From: CALBPI01 sp039033995
GTDB taxonomy: Bacteria > Pseudomonadota > Gammaproteobacteria > Steroidobacterales > Woeseiaceae
Length of the DNA stretch: 64,000 bases
Assembly (NCBI GenBank): GCA_039033995.1
Contig: JBCCBP010000016.1
Span: forward strand, 1-64,000
Direction: 5' to 3'
Notes under the pieces: generated by a model
Databases searched by the model: none
The model's input: only the letters and a program-made list of their open reading frames with translations
What the model was told of the DNA's origin: nothing
Shown here: in pieces, positions 1-7,839 of the stretch
How positions within the stretch are numbered: position 1 is the stretch's first letter
Layout of the letters: every line of letters begins with the position of its first letter
Position numbers and translations under genes: made by a program

Positions 1-311
1 GTCTCACCCCACACCACACAAACATCGAGCATATTGAGCTGATCGTTCGCACGACGATGCATGCGGCTATTGCCGTCCTGGTGCCGGAACGAGACGATCA
101 AACCGGTCAGATCGTAATCGTATTGTGGTTCGACCGTGTAGGACTGATTATTCCAGTCGACTGCAAACGGCGCCGATCTCGCGCGGCGCTGCACCGGTTC
201 ATTGGCTGCCGCAGCGACCAACGGAATATCTGCTGGCAGGTTGTCCCGTTGCCAGAAAGCGACCAGTGTGGTCAGCGCCGACACGGTCATCAAAAGAGTG
301 TTTAACTTCAT
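1..311 (-). CDS. Hypothetical exported protein (partial, C-terminus outside window)
   Basis: The gene starts at the ATG whose complement lies at 309-311 and runs off the left edge, leaving about 103 codons. The first 18 residues (MKLNTLLMTVSALTTLVA) form a hydrophobic segment that could be a signal peptide or anchor. The visible part ends in a motif-like stretch containing MHRRANDQLNML and VCVVWG, which looks conserved, but I cannot assign a family. It follows cydB on the same strand after about 105 nt, and a purine-rich GAGAGAGA lies upstream of the start. It could be a distal member of the cyd operon or a separate gene. Function unknown. Confidence 0.6.
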   Translation of the reverse strand, partial: MKLNTLLMTVSALTTLVAFWQRDNLPADIPLVAAAANEPVQRRARSAPFAVDWNNQSYTVEPQYDYDLTGLIVSFRHQDGNSRMHRRANDQLNMLDVCVVWGE

Positions 312-416
312 ATGCGTGATCTCTCTCAGCGCCCGATGTTAATCGAAACACCGCGAACACACGCGTATCGGGTTAACAGTTTTAGTGAATCGCCACACTG
401 CCAGGCGGAGATGCGA

Positions 417-1451
417 TCAGTAGTACTCGAGCTGCGTCGCCTTACCCCAGAATACGCGGTAAGCGAATATCGAGTAGCCGATGATGACAGGCATCACGAA
501 AATCGCGCCAAAGAAAATGATCATCAGCGACTCGGGCGCACTGGCCGCATCCCAAATTGTAATTTGATCCAATACGAGATAGGGAAACAGGCTGTATGCG
601 AGACCGTGAAACGACAACATGAATAGCGCGCACGCCGCGACAAACGGCACCCATTCGCCGTAGCGATTATTGTCCGCCAGACGAACCGGCAGGCGGGTCA
701 GCGTGCGCCATGCGACGAAAAACACGACCAGCGTTGTGATCGGAATCGGCCAAACCATCAGGATGTTCTCGAAGGACAACCATTTACGAAAGATCATCTC
801 GCTGACGAGTGGCGTGGCGATCGATACCGCGGTGATGCCGATCGCCATGCCGACGAGCGCGTACTTCGCCCAGCGCACTGAATTCAGTTGCAGCTCGCCT
901 TCAGTCTTGATGATCAGCCAGGTCGCACCGAGCAATGTATAACCCGCGGTCAGACAACAGCCGATAAACAAGGCGAAGACCACACTGGCAGCGTCGTTGC
1001 TGAAACCGGTGATGACCCGACCCAGCATGTAGCCCTGAGACAGCGCCGCCAGCAAAGATCCTGCGAAAAAGGCACGATCCCAGGCTTCCTTGTGACTGTC
1101 GTGGGCTTTGACGCGAAAGTCAAAAGCGACGCCACGCAAGGTCAGGCCGACAAGCATCAGCGCGATCGGCAGATAGAGCTGACCAAGAATAACGCCGTGA
1201 GCACTCGGGAACGCAACGAGCAGAATCCCAACACCCAACACGAGCCAGGTTTCGTTGGCATCCCAAAACGGCCCGATGGACGACAACATGATGTCTTTGT
1301 CAGCGTCAGGTACCCACTGCATCAATACGCCGACCCCGAGATCGAAGCCGTCGAGAATCACGTAGGCTAGGATCGCAATGCCCATCATCGCCATGAATGC
1401 CAGCGGCAGCCAACCGGCCGGGCTGGTCAACGCCGGGATACCGTCAGGCAT
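417..1451 (-). CDS. cydB: Cytochrome bd-type quinol oxidase subunit II (CydB/CioB)
   Basis: Subunit II of the bd-type quinol:O2 oxidoreductase in the inner membrane, which pairs with CydA to reduce oxygen without pumping protons. The 344-residue product carries the family signature YVILDGFDLGVG in the first helix and the PFWDANETWLVLGVG segment in the second, followed by further hydrophobic helices. I chose the ATG at 1451 because it overlaps the cydA stop by 8 nt (translational coupling). A longer in-frame start at 1490 would place charged residues within cydA. No short CydX-like frame with a good ribosome site is visible downstream. Cotranscription with the upstream regulator and cydA is expected. 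Confidence 0.95.
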   Translation of the reverse strand: MPDGIPALTSPAGWLPLAFMAMMGIAILAYVILDGFDLGVGVLMQWVPDADKDIMLSSIGPFWDANETWLVLGVGILLVAFPSAHGVILGQLYLPIALMLVGLTLRGVAFDFRVKAHDSHKEAWDRAFFAGSLLAALSQGYMLGRVITGFSNDAASVVFALFIGCCLTAGYTLLGATWLIIKTEGELQLNSVRWAKYALVGMAIGITAVSIATPLVSEMIFRKWLSFENILMVWPIPITTLVVFFVAWRTLTRLPVRLADNNRYGEWVPFVAACALFMLSFHGLAYSLFPYLVLDQITIWDAASAPESLMIIFFGAIFVMPVIIGYSIFAYRVFWGKATQLEYY

Positions 1452-2823
1452 GCTCCGGCTCCTTGACCATCGGCAAAACGCCAGGGCCATACGCAGTCGG
1501 CTGCTCCTGCTTGACGGCCGGTGTCGCTGCCTGCCGCGCTAAGTAATACACGGCACTGATGTAGGCCACGATCAACACCGCGTACAACACGAGGTAGATC
1601 ATTAATGTGGTTGCCACCGCAGCACCCGTCACAGGACCCACGGCGTCCGCCGTTTTCAGGATGCCACTCACGAGATACGGTTGACGCCCGATTTCGGTGG
1701 TGTACCAGCCGCTCAACACGCCGACCCAGCCTGAGAACGCCATCAACGCCAGCCACTTGCCGGCCAGTTGACCGGGCTCTCGTCGTCGGCGTAGCTGCCA
1801 ACTGACGGCCCATGCGGTGAGCAACATCAGCATGCCTGTGCCGACCATGATCCGAAACGCCCAAAATACCGGGCCAACCGGCGGGTGTGCGCCCTCGAAC
1901 TCATTGATCCCTTTCACCTCGCCATCCAACTCATGTGTCAAAACGAGTGAAGCGAGCTTCGGCACCTCGATCGCGAATCGATTCATTTTCTGCTCTTCGT
2001 CCGGAATACCAAACAAAACCAGCGGCGCGCCTTCAGTGGTTTCCCAAAGACCCTCCATCGCTGCGATTTTGGCCGGTTGATGCTCGAGCGTATTCAAGCC
2101 ATGCAAGTCGCCGCTGAAAATCTGCAGCGGCGCCAGCACGGCGGCCACGTAGATACCAGTGCGCATGACGGAAAGCACCGCCGGCGTTTTATCCCCGCGG
2201 ACCCAGCGGTACGCCGAGATTCCCGCGAGCAGGAAAGAGACTGTCAGGAAAGACGCCATCAAGGTATGGACAAAGCGATACGGGAACGATGGGTTGAAGA
2301 TGATCGCAAACCAGTCGGTGGCATGCGCCACGCCATCGCGCATCTCAAAACCAGCTGGTGTGTGCATCCACGACACCAACGCCAGAATCCAGAACGCGGA
2401 CAGGGTCGTGCCGCCAGCGACGAGCACCGTCGCTAAGGTATGCACACGATTGCTGACACGCTTGAAGCCAAACAACATGATGCCAAGGAAGCTTGCCTCG
2501 AGGAAAAACGCGGTGAGTACCTCATAGCCCAACAACGGCCCAGCGATGTTGCCGACCGCTTCCATATAACCCGGCCAGTTAGTTCCGAACTGGAAACTCA
2601 TCGTAATGCCGCTGACGACGCCCAACGCAAATGACAACGCAAACACCTTTACCCACAAGCGGTAGGCGTTCATCCACTTTTCTTCGCCGGTTGCGTTGTA
2701 GCGCAACTTGAAAAACAGCAGGAACCACCCGAGCGCAATGGTGATCATTGGGAAGAGGATATGAAAGCTGATGTTAGCCGCGAATTGAATGCGCGATAGC
2801 AGCAGCGGATCTGCCGAAAACAT
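1444..2823 (-). CDS. cydA: Cytochrome bd-type quinol oxidase subunit I, short Q-loop (CydA/CioA type)
   Basis: Haem-bearing subunit I of a bd quinol oxidase, 459 residues. Visible functional residues are His21 (high-spin haem ligand), Glu101 and Glu109 (the E99/E107 equivalents), His186 and the Met in FRIMVG (about 326) as haem b558 ligands, and Lys252 and Glu257 of the quinol loop in AKIAAMEG. The GRQP motif is at 379-382. The region between the quinol-loop start and GRQP is short, as in the cyanide-insensitive or Cio-like branch, and the protein is shorter than the roughly 520-residue E. coli CydA. It lies 21 nt after the GbsR-type regulator and overlaps cydB. Oxygen or redox control through that regulator is inferred. 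Confidence 0.95.
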   Translation of the reverse strand: MFSADPLLLSRIQFAANISFHILFPMITIALGWFLLFFKLRYNATGEEKWMNAYRLWVKVFALSFALGVVSGITMSFQFGTNWPGYMEAVGNIAGPLLGYEVLTAFFLEASFLGIMLFGFKRVSNRVHTLATVLVAGGTTLSAFWILALVSWMHTPAGFEMRDGVAHATDWFAIIFNPSFPYRFVHTLMASFLTVSFLLAGISAYRWVRGDKTPAVLSVMRTGIYVAAVLAPLQIFSGDLHGLNTLEHQPAKIAAMEGLWETTEGAPLVLFGIPDEEQKMNRFAIEVPKLASLVLTHELDGEVKGINEFEGAHPPVGPVFWAFRIMVGTGMLMLLTAWAVSWQLRRRREPGQLAGKWLALMAFSGWVGVLSGWYTTEIGRQPYLVSGILKTADAVGPVTGAAVATTLMIYLVLYAVLIVAYISAVYYLARQAATPAVKQEQPTAYGPGVLPMVKEPEHA

Positions 2824-2844
2824 GTTGACTCCGATTGTATGTCG

Positions 2845-3399
2845 CTAGCCCGTCTTTTTCTGCGGGCGAAATTTCTGGGTGCTGGAAAGCAGTTTCTGAA
2901 CACCGCCGCCGAGCTTCATGAGCTTGATCACGGTGGACTGTTCGAGCTGCTGAATGTCGTCGAGCCAACCGGTGGTCAGTTCGATCAGCTCGAGCATCTC
3001 TGTCATGCGTCGCTCAGCATATTGATTGGTATCGTCGCTCTGCGGCTGCATTAGCGCGGTGCGAATCATCGACAGCGTCGGTTCGACTTCGCGCTTGCGT
3101 CGTTCCACAAGCAGCGTCTGGAAGATCTGCCAGACATCCTCCGGAGCGGTGTAGTAATCGCGACGATCACCGGCAAAATGCTGCATTTGTACGAGCTGCC
3201 ACGCCTGCAATTCCTTGAGCCCCATGCTGGTGTTGGACCGGGAGATGCTGAGCGCCTGAGTGATATCGTCCGCGTTGAGCGGATCCGGGCTGACGTAGAG
3301 CAACGCATAGATTTGTCCAACCGTACGGTTGATGCCCCAGCGGCTGCCCATTTCACCGAAGTGCAGAATGAAAGCTTGTTGATAATCAGTTATTTGCAT
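2845..3399 (-). CDS. GbsR/MarR-family winged-helix regulator of the cyd operon
   Basis: A 184-residue DNA-binding protein. Its N-terminal half is a winged helix (GQIYALLYVSPDPLNADDI, then the recognition-helix region SISRSNTSMGLKEL) and the C-terminal half is helical, as in the GbsR branch of MarR proteins. Start chosen at the ATG 3399 (MQITDYQQAF), which has GAAAG immediately upstream. A longer frame to 3507 runs through the promoter and is not supported. The stop is 21 nt from cydA, so the order regulator-cydA-cydB suggests an autoregulated oxidase operon. The dyad at 3403-3429 overlaps the probable transcription start and is the obvious operator. The effector cannot be read from the sequence. 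Confidence 0.82.
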   Translation of the reverse strand: MQITDYQQAFILHFGEMGSRWGINRTVGQIYALLYVSPDPLNADDITQALSISRSNTSMGLKELQAWQLVQMQHFAGDRRDYYTAPEDVWQIFQTLLVERRKREVEPTLSMIRTALMQPQSDDTNQYAERRMTEMLELIELTTGWLDDIQQLEQSTVIKLMKLGGGVQKLLSSTQKFRPQKKTG

Positions 3400-3402
3400 T
3401 TC

Positions 3403-3429
3403 TTTCAAAAATTTCTGAAATCTCCGAAA
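3403..3429. promoter_or_regulatory. Candidate operator dyad upstream of the cyd regulator
   Basis: A symmetric site centred on 3416: inner arms form the palindrome ATTTCTGAAAT (3411-3421), and outer arms TTTC (3403-3406) and GAAA (3426-3429) mirror exactly across the same centre. It begins 4 nt upstream of the regulator start and directly abuts the extended -10, where a bound dimer would block initiation. Autoregulation is inferred. Confidence 0.55.
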
Positions 3430-3438
3430 ACTATACCA
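3430..3438 (-). promoter_or_regulatory. Extended -10 promoter for the regulator-cydAB operon
   Basis: Read on the minus strand, this is TGGTATAGT, an extended -10 (TGn plus TATAGT). No good -35 is visible, which is typical of extended -10 promoters. It lies about 30 nt upstream of the regulator ATG and touches the operator dyad. Confidence 0.5.
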
Positions 3439-3700
3439 CAGATTTCTCGGTGGAGCGTGAAAACCATCACAAACATAACCGATTTCAGGTGCACGGAATC
3501 GAGACACATGGGGACAAAGTTTCGCTGGTCGTTACAAAAGGGCGAGGTGCTGCGTTTCGAACCAATCGTACTGAGTGAGAACAATAGATCGTCGGCTGAT
3601 CTTTTGCGGCAGCGCAGCATCCACATCAGCTCCGATACGGCGCGTCGCTTCGGTTACTATTCAGACATCGCGCGAAAAAAGTCGACAGGGGGAACACGAC
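3439..3700. other. Divergent intergenic region between cyd regulator and acyl-CoA ligase
   Basis: Together with the operator and promoter, this fills the roughly 300 nt between two divergent genes. On the plus side a weak -10-like TACTAT (3655-3660) precedes the ligase by about 40 nt, but no matching -35 is seen. The frames running through it have no recognisable product. No RNA gene or repeat is visible. Confidence 0.4.
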
Positions 3701-5245
3701 ATGCACAGACCGCAACCCAACTACAACATCGGAAGCATGATTCTGCGCCGCGGCACGTTGAACCCCGATCGCACGGCACTGATTTTTGAGGATACGACGA
3801 CGACCTATGCGGACCTCGCGAATCGCGTCAGGCGCCTCGCAGCGGGTTTGTCGCACTACGGCGTCTGTCGCGGAGACCGGGTGGCTTATCTGGGCGTGAA
3901 TCACCCGGACTTTATCGACACGATGTTGGCAGCGTGGTCGATTGGCGCGATTTTCGTTCCGTTGAATTTTAGGCTGACCGGACCTGAGCTCGCCTACATG
4001 ATCAACGACGCGGGTATCCACACGCTGTTTGTCGACGACAGCCTAAGACCTGTCATCGAGCCGGTGCGTGACGATCTGTGCTGCCGCGTCTTTGTGGCCG
4101 CAGAATCCGACGCGCCACATTGGCTGTCAAAGCAATCACTCAGCGAGTCTTACCCGCCACTACAGGATCTCTATCATGCGGGCCAGCACGATACCGCTGT
4201 GATCATGTATACGTCCGGCACAACCGGCAAACCGAAAGGCGCGATGTTGAGCCACGGCAATCTGTTCTGGAACAACGCCGCTTCGGCCCTGGACATTCAT
4301 ATCCATGGCGATGACATCTCTCTGGTCGCCGCACCGCTGTTCCATATCGGCGGCTTGAACGTGACGCTGCTGGGTGCGCTGCAAAACGGTACTGTCGTGG
4401 TTTTGCATCGTGCATTCGATGCAGGCCAGGCGCTTACCGATATCGAAAAGCATGCCGTCACCGTCATGTTCGGCGCACCCGCTATGTTCCTGTTCATGGC
4501 TCAGCAACCGCAATTCGACGATACCGATCTTTCATCTCTGCGCATGCTGATTGTCGGCGCCGCGCCGGTACCCCGTTCGTTGCTGGAGATTTACGGCAAG
4601 CGCAATGTGTCCCTGAACCAAGGTTACGGGCTAACGGAAACCGCACCGTTCGTTAGCTTCCTGACCAGCGAGCATCTCGAAGCCAAAATGGGTTCGGCTG
4701 GCAAGCCCGGTTTGCTCGGCGAAATTCTCATCAGCGATGCGGACGGCAACGCAGTGCCCGATGGTGAGGTCGGCGAGATTCTCTATCGCGGCGCCAACGT
4801 GATGCAGGGCTATTGGAACAAGCCCGATGCGACCTCGGAAGCCATCGATAGCAAGGGCTGGTTTCACACCGGCGATGCTGGCTACATCGACAGTGATGGC
4901 TTTTTGTTCATCAGCGATCGCGTCAAGGATATGGTGATCAGCGGCGGAGAGAACGTGTATCCGGCCGAGGTCGAAAGCGTCATGTTCGAACACCCAGCCA
5001 TCGCGGAAGTCGCCGTGATTGGCGTGCCGGACGAAAAATGGGGTGAGGCGGTTAGCGCAGTGGTCGCTTGTCACGAAGGCCAGTCGCTGAATCTCGAGGA
5101 GCTACGAGGATTTTGCGATGGCAAGCTGGCACGTTACAAACTGCCGCTGCGGCTATTTACCGTGGCCGCGCTGCCCCGTAATCCCGCTGGCAAGGTGCTG
5201 AAATTCGAGTTACGCGAGCAATTTGGCGACGAGTCTTCCGCTTGA
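3701..5245 (+). CDS. Long-chain-fatty-acid-CoA ligase-like AMP-binding enzyme
   Basis: ATP-dependent acyl-CoA synthetase of the ANL superfamily, 514 residues, which activates a carboxylic acid to its CoA thioester through an acyl-adenylate. The phosphate loop TSGTTGKPKG is at 171-180, GYGLTET near 307, the GWFHTGDAGY / SDRVKDMVISGGENVYPAEVE hinge near 390-425, and the catalytic C-terminal Lys in NPAGKVLK near 498. ATG 3701 is preceded by AGGGGG at a good distance. An in-frame extension to 3575 lacks support. It stands alone, divergent from cyd, but lies upstream of the carboxylase cluster and could feed it with CoA esters. Substrate is unknown: medium or long chain, or isoprenoid. Confidence 0.88.
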   Translation: MHRPQPNYNIGSMILRRGTLNPDRTALIFEDTTTTYADLANRVRRLAAGLSHYGVCRGDRVAYLGVNHPDFIDTMLAAWSIGAIFVPLNFRLTGPELAYMINDAGIHTLFVDDSLRPVIEPVRDDLCCRVFVAAESDAPHWLSKQSLSESYPPLQDLYHAGQHDTAVIMYTSGTTGKPKGAMLSHGNLFWNNAASALDIHIHGDDISLVAAPLFHIGGLNVTLLGALQNGTVVVLHRAFDAGQALTDIEKHAVTVMFGAPAMFLFMAQQPQFDDTDLSSLRMLIVGAAPVPRSLLEIYGKRNVSLNQGYGLTETAPFVSFLTSEHLEAKMGSAGKPGLLGEILISDADGNAVPDGEVGEILYRGANVMQGYWNKPDATSEAIDSKGWFHTGDAGYIDSDGFLFISDRVKDMVISGGENVYPAEVESVMFEHPAIAEVAVIGVPDEKWGEAVSAVVACHEGQSLNLEELRGFCDGKLARYKLPLRLFTVAALPRNPAGKVLKFELREQFGDESSA

Positions 5246-5312
5246 ACGACCAATCTGTCGCTCTTCCCCGACAGAGTTTTGTTGCAATTCGGTTATTTTT
5301 TTCTGTCTCTGG

Positions 5313-5341
5313 TTATTGAAGCAGGACAAAAGGAGTATACT
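5313..5341 (+). promoter_or_regulatory. Probable promoter of the RRM gene with a long leader
   Basis: TATACT at 5336-5341 is a good -10, and TTATTG at 5313-5318 is a weak -35 with 17 nt between them. If used, the transcript has an untranslated leader of roughly 175 nt before the RRM start, comparable in length to leaders of cold-shock mRNAs. No experimental support. Confidence 0.4.
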
Positions 5342-5524
5342 GCACGTGTTGCAGGGGCTTCGATTATGTCGTGTCGCTAGCATGGCCAGTAGCCTGGAGG
5401 GCTTTGGTCAGGCTTTTGATGTGGTGTATAGCCGCTGCATTCCGTGATCGCTTCGACAGAATTGCTGGCATGGTGCCTGATTCCCTTTGAGCGCACGAAT
5501 AGCCCCCAAAGGAGGTTTTTAACC

Positions 5525-5833
5525 ATGGGTAAGAAACTATACGTCGGCAACCTGCCGTACTCCGTAGACCAAACAGCGCTGGAAGAAGCTTTTAAGCCAT
5601 TCGGTACCGTTGATTCCGCTGTTGTTATTACTGACCGCGACACCGGTCGCAGCAAAGGTTTTGGCTTTGTTGAAATGGGCAGTGATTCTGAAGCGCAGAA
5701 AGCGATCGATGAGCTGAACAGCACCAGCATGGACGGTCGCCAAATCACTGTTAACGAAGCGCGTCCGCGTCAACCACGCAATGACCGTGGCTTCGGCGGC
5801 GGTGGCGGTGGCGGCGGTAACAACCGCTGGTAA
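5525..5833 (+). CDS. RRM-domain RNA-binding protein with glycine-rich tail
   Basis: A 102-residue single RNA-recognition-motif protein. RNP2 is LYVGNL (5-10), RNP1 is KGFGFVEM (44-51), and the C-terminus is basic, then glycine-rich (89-98). This is the bacterial glycine-rich RRM type, thought to bind single-stranded RNA or act as a cold-stress RNA chaperone. The ribosome site is unusually strong: AAAGGAGGT at 5508-5516, 8 nt before the ATG, so an upstream in-frame start at 5444 is rejected. It is monocistronic, with its own promoter candidate, long leader and strong terminator. Confidence 0.92.
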   Translation: MGKKLYVGNLPYSVDQTALEEAFKPFGTVDSAVVITDRDTGRSKGFGFVEMGSDSEAQKAIDELNSTSMDGRQITVNEARPRQPRNDRGFGGGGGGGGNNRW

Positions 5834-5854
5834 GCGCACGCACAGTTTGCGAAG

Positions 5855-5884
5855 AAAAGCCCGGCAGTCGCCGGGCTTTTTTTT
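5855..5884 (+). terminator. Rho-independent terminator after the RRM gene
   Basis: Perfect hairpin AAAAGCCCGGC, loop AGTC, GCCGGGCTTTT, followed by a run of T to 5884. It sits 21 nt after the RRM stop codon. The A tract on the other side would also allow some function on the minus strand. Confidence 0.9.
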
Positions 5885-6000
5885 GGGCCATGGACGGCCT
5901 TATGCCGCGGAGGCCATGCCGCAAATAAGCGTCCGACTAAACCGCCGCTGGCGTTTCCTCGTATACTGACCAAGCAGGCGACGAGGGGGGTAACGGCAAC

Positions 6001-7788
6001 TTGAATACATCTTCAGTCCGAATCGGCGGCGCTAGTGGTTTTTGGGGTGAAACAGCGCTGTCGACACCACAATTGGTCCATCATGGCGAGCTCGATTTCA
6101 TTGTCTATGACTACCTCGCCGAAATCACGCTGTCGATCATGGCGCGTGCGCGCGCCGCAGACGAACAAGCCGGTTACGCCACCGACTTCGTTACGACAGT
6201 ACTGGCCAGTAACCTCCGCGATATCGCGGCGCTTGGTATTCGCATCATCTCGAACGCCGGCGGCGTCAACCCGCAAGCCGCCGCCACAGCCACGCGCGCA
6301 TTGATCGATCAACTCGGACTATCGTTGACCGTCGCCGTCGTCACCGGTGATGACCTGATAGACCAGATAGACCGCTTTGCCGACGCTACCGAAATGTTCA
6401 CGGGCGATGCGTTTCCCGCTGCCGAGCGTGTCGCCAGTATCAATGCTTACTTGGGTGCTTTTCCGATCGCACATGCGTTGGATCAAGGCGCGGATATCGT
6501 CATTACCGGGCGTTGCGTCGACAGCGCCGTGACGCTCGGTGCCTGCATTCACCACTTCGGCTGGCAGGAAGACGATTTCGATCGGCTCGCCGCCGGCAGT
6601 ATCGCTGGCCATCTTCTGGAATGCGGCCCGCAGGCGACCGGCGGCAACTTCACAGACTGGCTCGCGATCGCAGACAGCATGCACGACATTGGTTATCCGA
6701 TTGCCGAGGTCGCGGCCGACGGTTCCTTCACCATCAGCAAACCGCCGGGTACTGGTGGAGTCGTCAGCATCGGCACAGTCGCTGAGCAATTACTGTACGA
6801 GGTCGGCGACCCGCAAGGCTACGAACTACCGGACGTCATCTGCGATTTCTCTGCGGCGCGTATCGACGCCACCGACCGTGATGTTGTGGCGGTCTCCGGT
6901 ATTCGCGGTCGGCCGCCTGGAGACCAATATAAGGTGAGCGCGACCTATATGGATGGATTCCGCGGCGGGCAAACACTGTTGTTTTATGGCGAGGCCGCCG
7001 ACCGAAAAGCGCGACTGTTTGCCGAAGGTGTCTTGCGCCGTACACGCGCATTACTGGCACAGCAGGGATTGGCAGACTACGCCGACGTATTGGTCGAACT
7101 GACCGGCAACGAACATCACTACGGCGATTTTCGTGCGGTCGACGGCGCAAGGGAAGTTCAGCTCAAGCTCGCGGTACGCCATACCAGCAAAAGCGCGGTC
7201 GGTATGCTGCTCAGAGAGACTATCGGGGCTGCACTCAGCGGACCGCCGGGACTGACAGGATTTGCTGGTACGCGTCCTCGCCCATCACCGGTGATACGGC
7301 TGTACTCATTCTTGACCGAGAAAAAAGCTGTGAACATCTCGGTGTCGATTGGTGACAATACGCAGACAATCCGCCCGGCACAGTTCACGTCGGTCCCAGC
7401 GACGCCAATCTCACCGCCATTGCCGCCAGACGAAGACACCCACACGACGACAGTACCGTTGATCGACCTTGCCTGGGCACGCAGCGGCGACAAAGGCGAC
7501 AAGGCCAACATTGGTGTCATCGCACGGCGTGCAGAATATCTACCCTATATCTGGCAGGCACTGCACCCCGATGTTGTTGCCGATCGATTTGCGCACTTCA
7601 CGAGCCGACCGGTGGATCGCTACTTCCTGCCCGGCATCGCCGCGCTGAATTTTGTGCTTCACGATGTGCTCGGCGGCGGCGGTGTTGCGAGCCTACGGAA
7701 CGACCCGCAAGGCAAGGGCTACGCGCAACTGTTGCTTGCGGCGCCAATCGAGATTCCATTGCAAATGGCGAGAGAGCTGTCGGCATGA
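6001..7788 (+). CDS. AtuA-like protein (acyclic terpene utilization family, DUF1446)
   Basis: A 595-residue protein of the AtuA family. The large N-terminal domain (about 1-450) begins RIGGASGFWGE and contains ITGRCVDSAVTLG. A C-terminal ferredoxin-like domain carries the hallmark ARSGDKGDKANIG near 495. The biochemical role of AtuA is not established; in Pseudomonas it heads the citronellol/geraniol operon. The start is TTG at 6001, with GAGGGGGG 10 nt upstream; no closer ATG precedes the conserved N-terminus. A -10-like TATACT is at 5962-5967. Neighbouring carboxylase subunits and a hydratase make a role in the degradation of a branched acyl-CoA likely. Confidence 0.88.
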   Translation: MNTSSVRIGGASGFWGETALSTPQLVHHGELDFIVYDYLAEITLSIMARARAADEQAGYATDFVTTVLASNLRDIAALGIRIISNAGGVNPQAAATATRALIDQLGLSLTVAVVTGDDLIDQIDRFADATEMFTGDAFPAAERVASINAYLGAFPIAHALDQGADIVITGRCVDSAVTLGACIHHFGWQEDDFDRLAAGSIAGHLLECGPQATGGNFTDWLAIADSMHDIGYPIAEVAADGSFTISKPPGTGGVVSIGTVAEQLLYEVGDPQGYELPDVICDFSAARIDATDRDVVAVSGIRGRPPGDQYKVSATYMDGFRGGQTLLFYGEAADRKARLFAEGVLRRTRALLAQQGLADYADVLVELTGNEHHYGDFRAVDGAREVQLKLAVRHTSKSAVGMLLRETIGAALSGPPGLTGFAGTRPRPSPVIRLYSFLTEKKAVNISVSIGDNTQTIRPAQFTSVPATPISPPLPPDEDTHTTTVPLIDLAWARSGDKGDKANIGVIARRAEYLPYIWQALHPDVVADRFAHFTSRPVDRYFLPGIAALNFVLHDVLGGGGVASLRNDPQGKGYAQLLLAAPIEIPLQMARELSA

Positions 7789-7839
7789 CAACAGCGCGCT
7801 ACAATCTGAAGCGACGGACATAAGCGACAGCAGGTTGTA

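Noticed and set aside
888..1370. Open plus-strand frame of 160 codons
   Set aside because: It is opposite cydB, whose signature motifs are intact.
5382..5447. Possible 21-codon upstream frame in the RRM leader
   Set aside because: It has no ribosome site upstream of the ATG and no conserved features. A leader peptide cannot be excluded but is not supported.
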